Assembly (NCBI GenBank): GCA_944989445.1
Contig: CALYLW010000558.1
Coordinates: 1-64,000 of the forward strand
DNA from: Ampullaceana balthica
Lineage: Eukaryota > Mollusca > Gastropoda > Lymnaeidae
DNA length: 64,000 nucleotides
Direction of reading: 5' to 3'
Both the position numbers and the translations under genes were made by a program. This document shows positions 12,132 to 22,954 of this stretch, piece after piece (position 1 is the first letter of the stretch; each line of letters starts with the position of its first letter). The notes under the pieces are model-generated. The model did not search any database and was not told the DNA's origin. It worked only from the letters and a program-made list of their open reading frames with translations.

Positions 12132-12583
12132 TTACGCCCCCATAGCTCCAAGCATGGCAAGGGGTGCCATGCCCATGCCTCCAGCACCTCCACCCATGGG
12201 TGAACCTCCGGCCCCAGGGTCTGCACCAGCACCAGCGCTGTTTTGCTGCATCATCATCATGGGCAACAGTCTGTGCATGGCCTCGCCACCACCTCCCATC
12301 ATCATCATCAACGGCAACATGGAGCTCATGCCTCCGGCACCACCAGCTCCTCCCTGGTTCATCATCATCATCAACAGAGGCAGCATCTCGCTGCTACCGC
12401 CACCACGCATCATCATCATCAGTGGCATGAGACTGCTGGCCCCTCCGGGACCACCAGCGCCTCCCTGGCCGTTCATCATCATCATCATTGGCAGCATCAT
12501 GTTTTCCATGCCTCCCCCTCTACTCATCATCAGAGGCAGCATTGATCCCATGCCTCCCATACCAGCTCCCATGGGCATCTGAG
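12132..12583 (-). CDS. Exon 2: Met/Gly block repeat and stop
   Basis: The exon is 452 nt: two nucleotides complete Ala19, then 149 codons and TAA. The coding sequence is rich in ATG/GGC/GGA codons and is much more GC-rich than its surroundings. That contrast and the regular protein repeat argue for a real, selected exon. Block order is QMPMGAGMGGMG, then LPLMM-RGGG, LPMMMMM-GQGGAGG, MPLMMMM-RGGG, LPLLMMMM-QGGAGG, LPLMMMM-GGGG, LLPMMMM, then an Ala/Gly/Pro-rich tail. RGGG and QGGAGG spacers alternate, so the array grew as pairs. The opposite strand is also open (12028-12582), but as a Pro/Ile-rich shadow. Confidence 0.75.
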
Positions 12584-15500
12584 CTGAAAAGATCATTGTA
12601 AAGATGTTAAAATTTTAAAATTCATCAATATTAGCAATCATTTGTGACAATCAAATCCGCGAGTCAATTAATCATTAAGATGAGGTGGCGGGCCAGTAAA
12701 AATGTTAAAGTGGGCCTTGTTGTGGGCCTTAGTTGGCCCACGGGTCGTACTTTGGAAACCCTTGGGAATGTAATATTTTACCACAATGTCGTCGATGTTA
12801 TGTTTTAATACGTTATCTGTTGAGTCAGGGCTTTTTCTAAAGATTTTTACATTGTGGTTTGGAAAGTGTACCATATATTGAGCTCCGTCCTGCTTTAACA
12901 AATACAATTTTAGTGCTTTTGGCTGCCTCGCCAGTGTAATGTAGTGTTATTTTTATTATGACCAAGGCCGCACTCATATATGTTGCTGGTGGTCTGGTTA
13001 TGTTTCTACTGTAAATTAATTCAAGGTTGCTATAAAAACGTGGTTCGGTTTCTATCTGTATCCGTCCTTGTGTTATTGCGTGGTTATTGTTAGTGTTGTT
13101 TGTTTGTTTGCTGTTTTTTTTAAAGGCTTTATTTTTTACATGGCCGCTTTGTTGCCCATGTGCTATCCATCATCCAGGTCACGGCGTTTATCTCAGGTAA
13201 ATTGTCCCTCAATTTCTTATTTTGGTACGCCATGGGTTTTTTTATTTCCTCTATATCTAATGGGCTTCTCTGTCCGTCACTTTGGGAGACCCCCGATATA
13301 ACATCCTTATCTTGGCACAACCCAAGGCACAAAGTAATCCTTTTAGTGAACATCCGATTTCAACAGTTAAATATTTTTACGGTTTACATTGAAGAGCAGT
13401 GATTACCAATGGGATTTACACCGAAGAGCAGTGATTACCAATGTGATTTACACCGAAGAGCACTGATTACCAATGTGATTTACACCGAAGAGCAGTGATT
13501 ATCAATGTGATTTACACCGAAGAGCAGTGATTACCAATGTGATTTACGCCAAAGAGCAGTGATTACCAATGTGATTTACACCGAAGAGCAGTGATTACCA
13601 ATGTGATTTTCCTAACGTTAAACGTCACTTCCGGTATCTCTCCTCATTCCTGAAACTATGAGGTCAAAGTTTGACATACAATGAATTGGCCGATTTCCAA
13701 GTTAACGTCTGCCTCGGTGATATTTTGATCCATCATGTGAAACTTTAATCCATCATGTGATACTTTGATCCATCATGTGAAACTTTGATCCATCATGTGA
13801 AACTTTGATCCATCATGTGAAACTTTGATCCATCATGGCTACTGTTGACGTTATTTTAAAATTTGTGGACGGGAAACAAGCGAAGATTACCATAAAGTGA
13901 GAACATCTAAGACAAGAGTTTCTAAACTTATACTAGCAAGAGGTCCGTCATTAATCTTATGTCAAAATGATTGACGTCGTCCCGTCCCTAAAAAAGGGGG
14001 AGGGTTGTGCCAAAGACGGTCTTAGTTTGGTATTCCTCTTGGGAAAGTTACACAGGTTGTCGAGAGGAGAAGAGGTAATGTCTCGGTGGTTACGGCGTGT
14101 AATGTTTGCTTAAGAAGAGGATGTCGGAAACATAAAGCTTTCTAAAGTCGGACGAGGGAAATGTTACTAAATACACTGTGGCAAATTAAAGATTCCATGA
14201 TGATCCCGAATAAACTGCGTTCAGAAAAATTATGTTCCACCAAAATATCTCTTTTAAAAATGCAGTTGCCAAACAAACATTTACTTCGTTAAAAAGTGTA
14301 CAAGATAATTTGCCTTGGCGAAAACACAATTTGTCATTCTGACGGAGAGTAAGCTAACGTACCGGAAGCCCCATCAACAGGAAATGGCTAGCCTCCCTTG
14401 ATATAAGACTTTAGGCTTCAGTTGTAACTGATGGCCGAAATTATGCAAGAAGATCCAAACGTTTCGTTGTTTTCTTGACACTTTCCTGTTGGCGCCTGTC
14501 AGCTGAGTCACGATTTTGTCTACCTGTTTGTGACTTTTGACCTAAATCCTCCAGAAAATGCGCTTCTTCTAACTGTGCGTACAATTTTAACCTGTCATGT
14601 CCAGTCCCTGGAAAAACTTTCCAGCTTGTTTGTGGAAAGTATTAGATCATAAAGCTAACAGAATATGTAAACGGGGATTGCAAAAAAAGACATACGGACT
14701 GTTTGAGCTACATTTCTTCTGTCTGTTTTAAAAACCACAACAATGAAAGTTCTGAAAATTAAACATAACACGGTCTCAGATCTCAACCGTAGCCAGGCCT
14801 TAATATAACACGATCTCAACCGTAGGCCTTAATATAACACGATCTCAACCGTAGCCAGGCCTTAATATAACACGATCTCAACCGTAGCCAGGCTTTAATA
14901 TAACACGATCTCAACTGTAGCCAGGGGTTAATATAACACGATCTCAACCGTAGGCCTTAATATAACACGATCTCAACTGAAGGCCTTAATATAACACGAT
15001 CTCAACTGAAGGCCTTAATATAACACGATCTCAACCGTAGGCCTTAAACCTTTGGATGCAGCCGTTCTATTACCGCATTGGCTTTGGTGTTGTTTTTTTT
15101 AAATTATGAACTTGTTTATTTGTCACAAAATATATTCATTAAAAGTTCAATAATATCTCCCATCACTATTAAAAAGAATAAAATAGTAATCACTGAATGT
15201 TTAGATTTGTTCCTAGCATCGATATGACGCGATCATCGATCTATTAGGTCAATGCGCTCAATTTGATTCACTTGAAATAAAATAGAAGTTTTTTTTATAT
15301 TTTAAACACTATGACTAAACCCCTAACCTAGGGGCAAGTGATAATCTGAGATGCATTGTGTCATTATCGCACCCTCTCCCTCCCCTCCCAGTCCAGAGTT
15401 GAAGTGAGGAATAAACAAGACTATTATCTTCCTTAACTTTAATGATGTGACCATTGATTGCATTAACCCCATGTGCACGTAGCCTGAATGATATAGGTAG

Positions 15501-18500
15501 GTGGTTAAACGGGTTGGATCAGTTTCCTTGTGTAACGGCTAGTTAACGAAACGAAACGTTTGGCAAACAAATTTGTTTTCGTCTCTGAGATTCTTAACGT
15601 CCATTTTTTAGTCACAAAGGAAAGAATGTTATGATATAATTTAATGACTTAGCTATAGCTTTAAACTATTTGGTCATCTACTCGAGTTGGGTGCTAGGTT
15701 GTATTGGTTTTACGTAGATTAGCATTGAGGAAAGCTTTGGTAGAAGAAGCTCATTATAACATAATTTATAACATATGCTCCATTTTTTAAAAAAATTATA
15801 ACCTAACTGTGTCGAAGAGAATCTAAATGTGTCAAGTAGAATCTAACTTTACATTGTAAACGTTACAAAAGTGGGGGGGGGGCATTGCCCTCCAGTGATA
15901 AAAATTATTTCATTTAAGCCGCCCTCTCCCTCATCCCACCCCCTCTCAGTGCTGCCAGAGGACAAAAAACACACATGAAATATCGTTTTGTAGCAAGGTT
16001 TAAAGTAGTAAAATCTTGTCTTGATAAAACTGTTGTTTTGAGTTTTATCAACATTCACTCTGTGGTCTACATGTAAACACCACTCCCATTGTTGGGGAAG
16101 GGAGGAAGGTATCGTATATATTGTTAGTCTGTCAAATTGACAGGAAGGAACACAGCACTTACATGAGGATATTGGGGGCAACGCAAGACATTTCAAGTGA
16201 TTGGTTTTCGTGTGTGTGAAGAGTTGGTTTGTCCATCTGACCAAATACTTTACACGTAACCAAACGTGGCTGGTGTCTTTAAAGGGATATTCACCGAGAT
16301 TGACTAGAGTCCACATTCCATCACTGACCATAACTGACCATTACCTACCATCCCTGAATACCAGAGCCTAACAACATGTCCTTTAAATGGATCTCTTTTT
16401 AAATAATGTAGTTATGCGTCTCTCTGTGTAAATCGATTATATTTGGATAGGTACCAAACAGAATAAGTTATTTCATTGTTTTGTTCATTGTGACCATAGC
16501 AGTTATACAGTAACTTAGCTTAACCAAGAAACAACGTCTGTAGCTTAGCTTAACCAAGAAACGTCTGTAACTTAGCTTAACCAAGAAACGTCTGTAACTT
16601 AGCTTAACCAAGAAACGTCTGTAACTTAGCTTAACGAACAAACAACGTCTGTAACTTAGCTTAACCAAGAAACAACATCTGTAACTTAGCTTAACCAACA
16701 ACAACAACACGCACCAAAACATTTGGTGAAAGGTCGTTCTCTTTTTGTGCAGCCAAAAAATGGAATTCTCTTCCATTACACATACGTGGTATTCAAACAA
16801 CCAAGTCTTTCAAGACTGCACTTAAGACACATCTTTTCAAAATTTATTTTCAAAATTGATGAAACACCATTTCTTGTAAATGATTAACGTAGCTTATGTA
16901 TAATGTACTGTAATTTTGTTTGTTTGTTGTGATATGAAAGTTAAGTTAATACTTATAGGTATGTTATTTCTTTCATGTAAAGCGCTGTGAGCCCAGTTCC
17001 TTACTGGGATACAGCGCTATATAAATAATCAATTTATTATTATTATTATTATTAACCAAGAAACAACGTCTGTAACTTAGCTTAACCAACAAACAACATC
17101 TGTAACTTAGCTTAACCAACAAACAACGTCTGTAACTTAGCTTAACCAACAAACAACATCTGTAACTTAGCTTAACCAAGAAACATCTGTAACTTAGCTT
17201 AACCAACAAACAACATCTGTAACTTAGCTTAACCAACAAACAACATCTGTAACTTAGCTTAACCAAGAAACAACGTCTGTAACTTAGCTTAACCAACAAA
17301 CAACATCTGTAACTTAGCTTAACCAATAAATAACGTCTGTAATTTAGCTTAACCAACAAACAACATCTGTAACTTAGCTTAACCAATAAATAACGTCTGT
17401 AACTTAGCTTAACCAATAAATAACGTCTGTAACTTAGCTTAACCAATAAATAACGTCTGTAACTTAGCTTAACCAACAAACAACGTCTGTAACTTAGCTT
17501 AACCAAGAAACAACGTCTGTAACTTAGCTTAACCAAGAAACAACGTCTGTAACTTAGCTTAACCAAGAAACAACGTCTGTAACTTAGCTTAACCAACAAA
17601 CAACATCTGTAACTTAGCTTAACCAACAAACAACATCTGTAACTTAGCTTAACCAACAAATAACGTCTGTAACTTAGCTTAACCAACAAACAACATCTGT
17701 AACTTAGCTTAACAAACAAACAACGTCTGTAACTTAGCTTAACAAACAAACAACGTCTGTAACTTAGCTTAACAAACAAACAACGTCTGTAACTTAGCTT
17801 AACAAACAAACAACGTCTGTAACTTAGCTTAACAAACAAACAACGTCTGTAACTTAGCTTAACAAACAAACAACGTCTGTAACTTAGCTTAACCAAGAAA
17901 CAACGTCTGTAACTTAGCTTAACCAACAAACAACGTCTGTAACTTAGCTTAACCAAGAAACAACGTCTGTAACTTAGCTTAACCAACAAACAACGTCTGT
18001 AACTTAGCTTAACCAAGAAACAACGTCTGTAACTTAGCTTAACCAACAAACAACGTCTGTAACTTAGCTTAACAAACAAACAACGTCTGTAACTTAGCTT
18101 AACCAAGAAACAACGTCTGTAACTTAGCTTAACCAACAAACAACGTCTGTAACTTAGCTTAACCAAGAAACAACGTCTGTAACTTAGCTTAACCAACAAA
18201 CAACATCTGTAACTTAGCTTAACCAAGAAACAACGTCTGTAACTTAGCTTAACCAACAAACAACGTCTGTAACTTAGCTTAACAAACAAACAACGTCTGT
18301 AACTTAGCTTAACCAACAAACAACGTCTGTAACTTAGCTTAACAAACAAACAACGTCTGTAACTTAGCTTAACCAAGAAACAACGTCTGTAACTTAGCTT
18401 AACCAAGAAACAACGTCTGTAACTTAGCTTAACAAACAAACAACGTCTGTAACTTAGCTTAACAAACAAACAACGTCTGTAACTTAGCTTAACCAAGAAA

Positions 18501-21407
18501 CAACGTCTGTAACTTAGCTTAACCAAGAAACAACGTCTGTAACTTAGCTTAACCAAGAAACAACGTCTGTAACTTAGCTTAACCAAGAAACAACGTCTGT
18601 AACTTAGCTTAACCAAGAAACAACGTCTGTAACTTAGCTTAACCAACAAACAACATCTGTAACTTAGCTTAACCAAGAAACAACGTCTGTAACTTAGCTT
18701 AACAAACAAACAACGTCTGTAACTTAGCTTAACAAACAAACAACGTCTGTAACTTAGCTTAACCAAGAAACAACGTCTGTAACTTAGCTTAACCAAGAAA
18801 CAACGTCTGTAACTTAGCTTAACCAAGAAACAACGTCTGTAACTTAGCTTAACCAACAAACAACATCTGTAACTTAGCTTAACCAAGAAACAACGTCTGT
18901 AACTTAGCTTAACCAACAAACAACGTCTGTAACTTAGCTTAACAAACAAACAACGTCTGTAACTTAGCTTAACCAAGAAACAACGTCTGTAACTTAGCTT
19001 AACCAAGAAACAACGTCTGTAACTTAGCTTAACCAAGAAACAACGTCTGTAACTTAGCTTAACAAACAAACAACGTATGTAACTTAGCTTAACCAATAAA
19101 TAACGTCTGTAATTTAGCTTAACCAACAAACAACGTCTGTAACTTAGCTTAACCAAGAAACAACGTATGTAACTTAGCTTAACCAATAAATAACGTCTGT
19201 AATTTAGCTTAACCAACAAACAACGTCTGTAACTTAGCTTAACCAAGAAACAACGTCTGTAACTTAGCTTAACAAACAAACAACGTATGTAACTTAGCTT
19301 AACCAATAAATAACGTCTGTAATTTAGCTTAACCAAGAAACAACGTCTGTAACTTAGCTTAACAAACAAACAACGTATGTAACTTAGCTTAACCAATAAA
19401 TAACGTCTGTAACTTAGCTTAACCAACAAACAACGTCTGTAACTTAGCTTAACCAATAAATAACGTCTGTAATTTAGCTTAACCAACAAACAACGTCTGT
19501 AACTTAGCTTAACCAATAAATAACGTCTGTAATTTAGCTTAACCAACAAACAACGTCTGTAACTTAGCTTAACCAACAAACAACGTCTGTAACTTAGCTT
19601 AACCAACAAACAACATCTGTAACTTAGCTTAACCAAGAAACAACGTCTGTAACTTAGCTTAACCAACAAACAACGTCTGTAACTTAGCTTAACAAACAAA
19701 CAACGTCTGTAACTTAGCTTAACCAAGAAACAACGTCTGTAACTTAGCTTAACCAAGAAACAACGTCTGTAACTTAGCTTAACCAAGAAACAACGTCTGT
19801 AACTTAGCTTAACAAACAAACAACGTATGTAACTTAGCTTAACCAATAAATAACGTCTGTAATTTAGCTTAACCAACAAACAACGTCTGTAACTTAGCTT
19901 AACCAAGAAACAACGTCTGTAACTTAGCTTAACCAAGAAACAACGTCTGTAACTTAGCTTAACAAACAAACAACGTCTGTAACTTAGCTTAACCAAGAAA
20001 CAACGTCTGTAACTTAGCTTAACCAAGAAACATCTGTAACTTAGCTTAACAAACAAACAACGTCTGTAACTTAGCTTAACCAAGAAACATCTGTAACTTA
20101 GCTTAACCAACAAACAACGTCTGTAACTTAGCTTAACCAAGAAACAACGTCTGTAACTTAGCTTAACCAACAAACAACGTCTGTAACTTAGCTTAACCAA
20201 CAAACAACGTCTGTAACTTAGCTTAACCAACAAACAACATCTGTAACTTAGCTTAACCAAGAAACAACGTCTGTAACTTAGCTTAACCAACAAACAACGT
20301 CTGTAACTTAGCTTAACAAACAAACAACGTCTGTAACTTAGCTTAACCAAGAAACAACGTCTGTAACTTAGCTTAACCAAGAAACAACGTCTGTAACTTA
20401 GCTTAACCAAGAAACAACGTCTGTAACTTAGCTTAACCAATAAATAACGTCTGTAATTTAGCTTAACCAACAAACAACGTCTGTAACTTAGCTTAACCAA
20501 GAAACAACGTCTGTAACTTAGCTTAACCAAGAAACAACGTCTGTAACTTAGCTTAACAAACAAACAACGTCTGTAACTTAGCTTAACCAAGAAACAACGT
20601 CTGTAACTTAGCTTAACCAAGAAACATCTGTAACTTAGCTTAACAAACAAACAACGTCTGTAACTTAGCTTAACCAAGAAACATCTGTAACTTAGCTTAA
20701 CAAACAAACAACGTCTGTAACTTAGCTTAACCAAGAAACATCTGTAACTTAGCTTAACCAACAAACAACGTCTGTAACTTAGCTTAACCAATAAATAACG
20801 TCTGTAATTTAGCTTAACCAAGAAACAACGTCTGTAACTTAGCTTAACCAAGAAACAACGTCTGTAACTTAGCTTAACCAAGAAACAACGTCTGTAACTT
20901 AGCTTAACAAACAAACAACGTCTGTAACTTAGCTTAACCAAGAAACAACGTCTGTAACTTAGCTTAACCAAGAAACAACGTCTGTAACTTAGCTTAACCA
21001 AGAAACAACGTATGTAACTTAGCTTAACCAATAAATAACGTCTGTAATTTAGCTTAACCAACAAACAACGTCTGTAACTTAGCTTAACCAAGAAACAACG
21101 TCTGTAACTTAGCTTAACAAACAAACAACGTATGTAACTTAGCTTAACCAATAAATAACGTCTGTAATTTAGCTTAACCAACAAACAACATCTGTAACTT
21201 AGCTTAACAAACAAACAACGTATGTAACTTAGCTTAACCAAGAAACAACGTCTGTAACTTAGCTTAACCAACAAACAACGTATGTAACTTAGCTTAACCA
21301 AGAAATAACGTCTGTAACTTAGCTTAACCAATAAACAACGTCTGTAACTTACCAAATGCTGCAGATAGGATGCAGCATGACAAAGCGACTGCCAAGAGAC
21401 ATTTCAT
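12132..21407 (-). CDS. Secreted Met/Gly-rich repetitive protein (two coding exons)
   Basis: Exon 1 (21353-21407) encodes a signal peptide and ends TTTG|GTAAGT. Exon 2 (12132-12583) follows the acceptor TTTTCAG. The join is in phase (G + CT = Ala) and gives 168 residues. The predicted N-terminus is MKCLLAVALSCCILSAAFA with an ideal AFA/Q cleavage site. The mature 149 residues hold about 40 Met and about 40 Gly by hand count. They are arranged as alternating blocks: six LPLMMMM-type cores (residues roughly 34-128) separated by Gly-rich spacers such as RGGG and QGGAGGAGG. Ser, Ala and a few Gln/Asn fill the rest, and there is almost no charge. Cysteines occur only in the signal peptide. Known Met/Gly-rich secreted proteins include mollusc shell-matrix proteins, so a structural extracellular role is inferred. 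The 8.8-kb intron is full of minisatellites. Further exons or another partner exon cannot be excluded. Confidence 0.72.
12680..12764. mobile_element. hAT-like terminal fragment, opposite orientation
   Basis: Read on the minus strand, it begins CAAGGGTTTCCAAAGTACGA, then CCCGTGGGCC and further GGCCCAC motifs. It matches the style of the left fragment at 11297. The two lie on either side of the Met/Gly exon. No shared target duplication was found. Confidence 0.5.
13391..13608. repeat. 32-bp minisatellite in the intron
   Basis: About seven copies of GAAGAGCAGTGATTACCAAT plus GTGATTTACACC run head to tail with few changes. They lie in the intron of the Met/Gly-rich gene. The unit is unrelated to the three other arrays in the same intron. 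Confidence 0.9.
13727..13838. repeat. 20-bp minisatellite in the intron
   Basis: About six copies of CATCATGTGAAACTTTGATC run in tandem. Early copies vary (TTTAATC, GATACTTTG) and later copies are identical. No coding frame is suggested. Confidence 0.9.
14765..15047. repeat. 28/33-bp minisatellite in the intron
   Basis: About nine or ten copies are built on TAATATAACACGATCTCAAC followed by CGTAGGCCT or by a longer CGTAGCCAGGCCT form. The two length variants are interspersed, which points to slippage or unequal exchange inside the array. Confidence 0.88.
15048..16503. other. Intron sequence without recognised features
   Basis: This is single-copy-looking AT-rich intron of the Met/Gly-rich gene. 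A minus-strand open frame at 15849-16331 shows no family resemblance. The stretch 15853-15960 is C/G-run rich and may be an old transposon end, but paired termini were not found. Confidence 0.4.
16504..16696. repeat. 30-bp minisatellite, distal block
   Basis: About seven copies of the same unit as the main array (GTAACTTAGCTTAACCAAGA plus AACAACGTCT, some shortened by three bases). They are separated from the main array by an inserted LINE 3' end. The block marks the far edge of the expansion. Confidence 0.9.
16697..17054 (+). mobile_element. 5'-truncated LINE inserted in the minisatellite
   Basis: The plus strand encodes the last part of a LINE reverse-transcriptase ORF: FGERSFSFCAAKKWNSLP, then HIRGIQTTKSFKTALKTHLF. 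This is the classic C-terminal end of CR1/L2/Rex-type elements. A 3' UTR follows with GTAAAGCGCTGTGAGCCCAG and ACAGCGCTATATAAATAATC, ending in an ATT repeat tail at 17037-17053. The 5' truncation and the simple-repeat tail are as expected from target-primed reverse transcription. The same tail recurs at 10243-10320 and 35955-36010. Confidence 0.82.
17055..21352. repeat. Giant 30-bp minisatellite reaching the 5' splice site
   Basis: About 143 copies run without other interruption. The plus-strand unit is GTAACTTAGCTTAACCAAGA plus AACAACGTCT. Recurrent variants are CCAACAAAC, ACAAACAAAC, CCAATAAATAACGTCTGTAATT and AACGTATGT, plus a few 27-bp units. The variants recur in runs, so blocks rather than single units were duplicated. 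On the minus strand the array starts exactly at the intron donor. The intron begins GTAAGTTACAGACG, while every later unit reads GCTAAGTTACAGACG. Because 30 is a multiple of three and one frame has no stop, a spurious frame of about 1450 codons results. Confidence 0.97.
21353..21407 (-). CDS. Exon 1: signal peptide of the Met/Gly-rich protein
   Basis: The exon has 18 codons plus one base. ATG lies at 21405-21407, followed by a Lys, a hydrophobic core and small residues before the donor GTAAGTTACAG. The 5' side is AACAAACCATCAAC, preceded on the minus strand by a long pyrimidine tract and TACAAG. The 5' UTR may therefore itself be spliced. The first intron in a signal-peptide codon near the cleavage site is common in secreted repetitive proteins. 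Confidence 0.72.
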
Positions 21408-22726
21408 GTTGATGGTTTGTTCTTGTAGAGAAGAAAGAAAAAAAAACATGAATATAAAGAAAATAACGGATTCTAGGTTAGTATACATGACGTCAATTAT
21501 GATTCGAAAACTATTTATAATTTCACGCGTTGTTTGAGGAGGTGATTTTTTTTTAATTAAAGAGGCTTTGAGTATGTGCCGTGAAATCCTATTTTACGGG
21601 GCCACCATTCTGACATTTGATTGTTGTAAAACGGAGATTTTGGTTGCTCTAATGTAATTATAGTAAGTTATTCAATGGCACCATTTTACGTCCTGTGTGA
21701 GATGTGCAACTCATTTAAATGCCGTTTGGAGGGACTCTTATCTACGGAAATGAATGAGACATATACGGCAGACGTGCTAAATATGGCACGCAAATGACAT
21801 TTTAAACATAAAGTATATTTCAAGTTCAGGAAATTCACTGAAGAAAAAGAGCAAAGACTTAAGTGTTTGTATTTCACAACGATAAATGAAACTAAAAACA
21901 TTTCTCTCGTGACCTTGGACCATGCAAAATGATAATTTACGCTTTATTAGCCTCGTCACGTTTATGTTATTGTTCATTCCACTGAAATAGACTTTTCCCC
22001 ACATATCACTACACAGAGCTCTCTATACCACCCAGTTTCCCTTCAACTACAACATATAATGTGTGAACAAACTAATAATAAATCGGGCGACGTAGTGTTC
22101 AACCATACATCTTAAAGATTCTCCCATTAATGAAAAGGACAAAATTAAAGTTTATTCAAGTAACATTCCTTTCCTAATTTAATATTTCCGATAAAAGATT
22201 TTGGCACATATTTAAAGGAATTTTTATAGGTTTGTATTCATACAGACAGTTTTTAAAGCATCTCTATTTTAAGGAGATACTGTGTACAAAACTGAATTTT
22301 GTTTGTTTGGAGTTTAAACTGCTCTAGTGAATGTTCACTTTGAGTCAAATTGGGTCATGACTAAAAATAAAAGGGGGGAGGGGAAGTTGTCCGCTAATCT
22401 TCTTTGCTTGGTCAAACTCCCCCCGACAAATGGTCAAGGTGTTGGTTTTCAACTATGGTAAAATGTCAATCATTACTCTTTATCTTATCTATTACAGACG
22501 CTTTTCTTCTATACAGAAGACTTTTTTGTCATGTAACTTAAACACATGTATGAGAGAAGTTAATCAATTTACACAAACTGAGACGAACCATTATAAAACC
22601 CAGACACTAGTGCATCAGATGCTTTAAACATGTGTAGCAAAAATCAGACATACAAAAATGGAATATAAAACACGCCATAATAAGTGCCATATAGAAAAGG
22701 CTCGTAAATGAGCATTATAAGAGTGC
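21408..22726. other. Upstream region of the secreted gene, nothing recognised
   Basis: This contains the likely promoter of the Met/Gly-rich gene (minus strand), but I could not place a TATA box or initiator with confidence. Near 22477-22500, TTTATCTTATCTATTACAGA is shared with 32018-32038 and is probably a short dispersed repeat. No other gene is supported. Confidence 0.4.
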
Positions 22727-22954
22727 TTATAACATATATTCCGTATGAAAAAGTAGCAATGTCTTCAGAGTTCTGCAAAGTTTATGTACATCAAGATGCT
22801 CACCTTTGAGGTCAGGACTTGATGAGAGATGAGTTGGTTCTTTAGTCTCGTCTAGTGCATCTACTCTGTGGGCAGACAACTTTATATACTCCAAGTTGTG
22901 AGACAGCGTAATTAAGGATCTTTGTTTCCGTGACGTCACTGTCCCTGCCGCCAT
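22727..22954 (-). CDS. Candidate small protein or first exon, unknown family
   Basis: The frame starts MAAGTVTSRKQRSL, with the ATG in a good context (AATATGGCGGCAGGG), and runs 75 codons to TAA. The product is hydrophilic, helical-looking, without signal peptide or membrane segment. It includes DALDETKEPTHLSSSPDLKG and HKLCRTLKTLLLFHTEYML. The amino-acid mix looks like a real cytosolic protein, unlike the shadow frames nearby. The open frame extends upstream to 23005, but MAAG is the better start. It could be the first exon of a spliced gene. I do not recognise it. Confidence 0.3.
   Translation of the reverse strand: MAAGTVTSRKQRSLITLSHNLEYIKLSAHRVDALDETKEPTHLSSSPDLKGEHLDVHKLCRTLKTLLLFHTEYML

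Noticed and set aside
12028..12582. Plus-strand Pro/Ile-rich open frame opposite the Met/Gly exon
   Set aside because: It is the antisense shadow of ATG/GGN-rich codons. The minus strand has the signal-peptide exon, splice sites and block repeat.
11297..12764. A single intact hAT element containing the Met/Gly exon
   Set aside because: The 8-bp flanks differ (AACTAGAT versus GGAATGTA), so one insertion event is not supported.
13129..13353. Minus-strand frame MFTKRITLC as an extra exon of the secreted gene
   Set aside because: Composition is unlike the Met/Gly protein, no paired splice sites were convincing, and direct joining of exons 1 and 2 is already in phase.
13391..21352. CRISPR-like regularly spaced repeats
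   Set aside because: Units are contiguous, without unique spacers, and the DNA is eukaryotic; these are minisatellites.
16973..21355. A minus-strand open frame of about 1460 codons with VKLSYRRCFL repeats
   Set aside because: It is the stop-free frame of the 30-bp minisatellite, has no ATG at its start (TTG), overlaps the splice donor of the secreted gene and runs into LINE sequence. No selection on the protein is visible.
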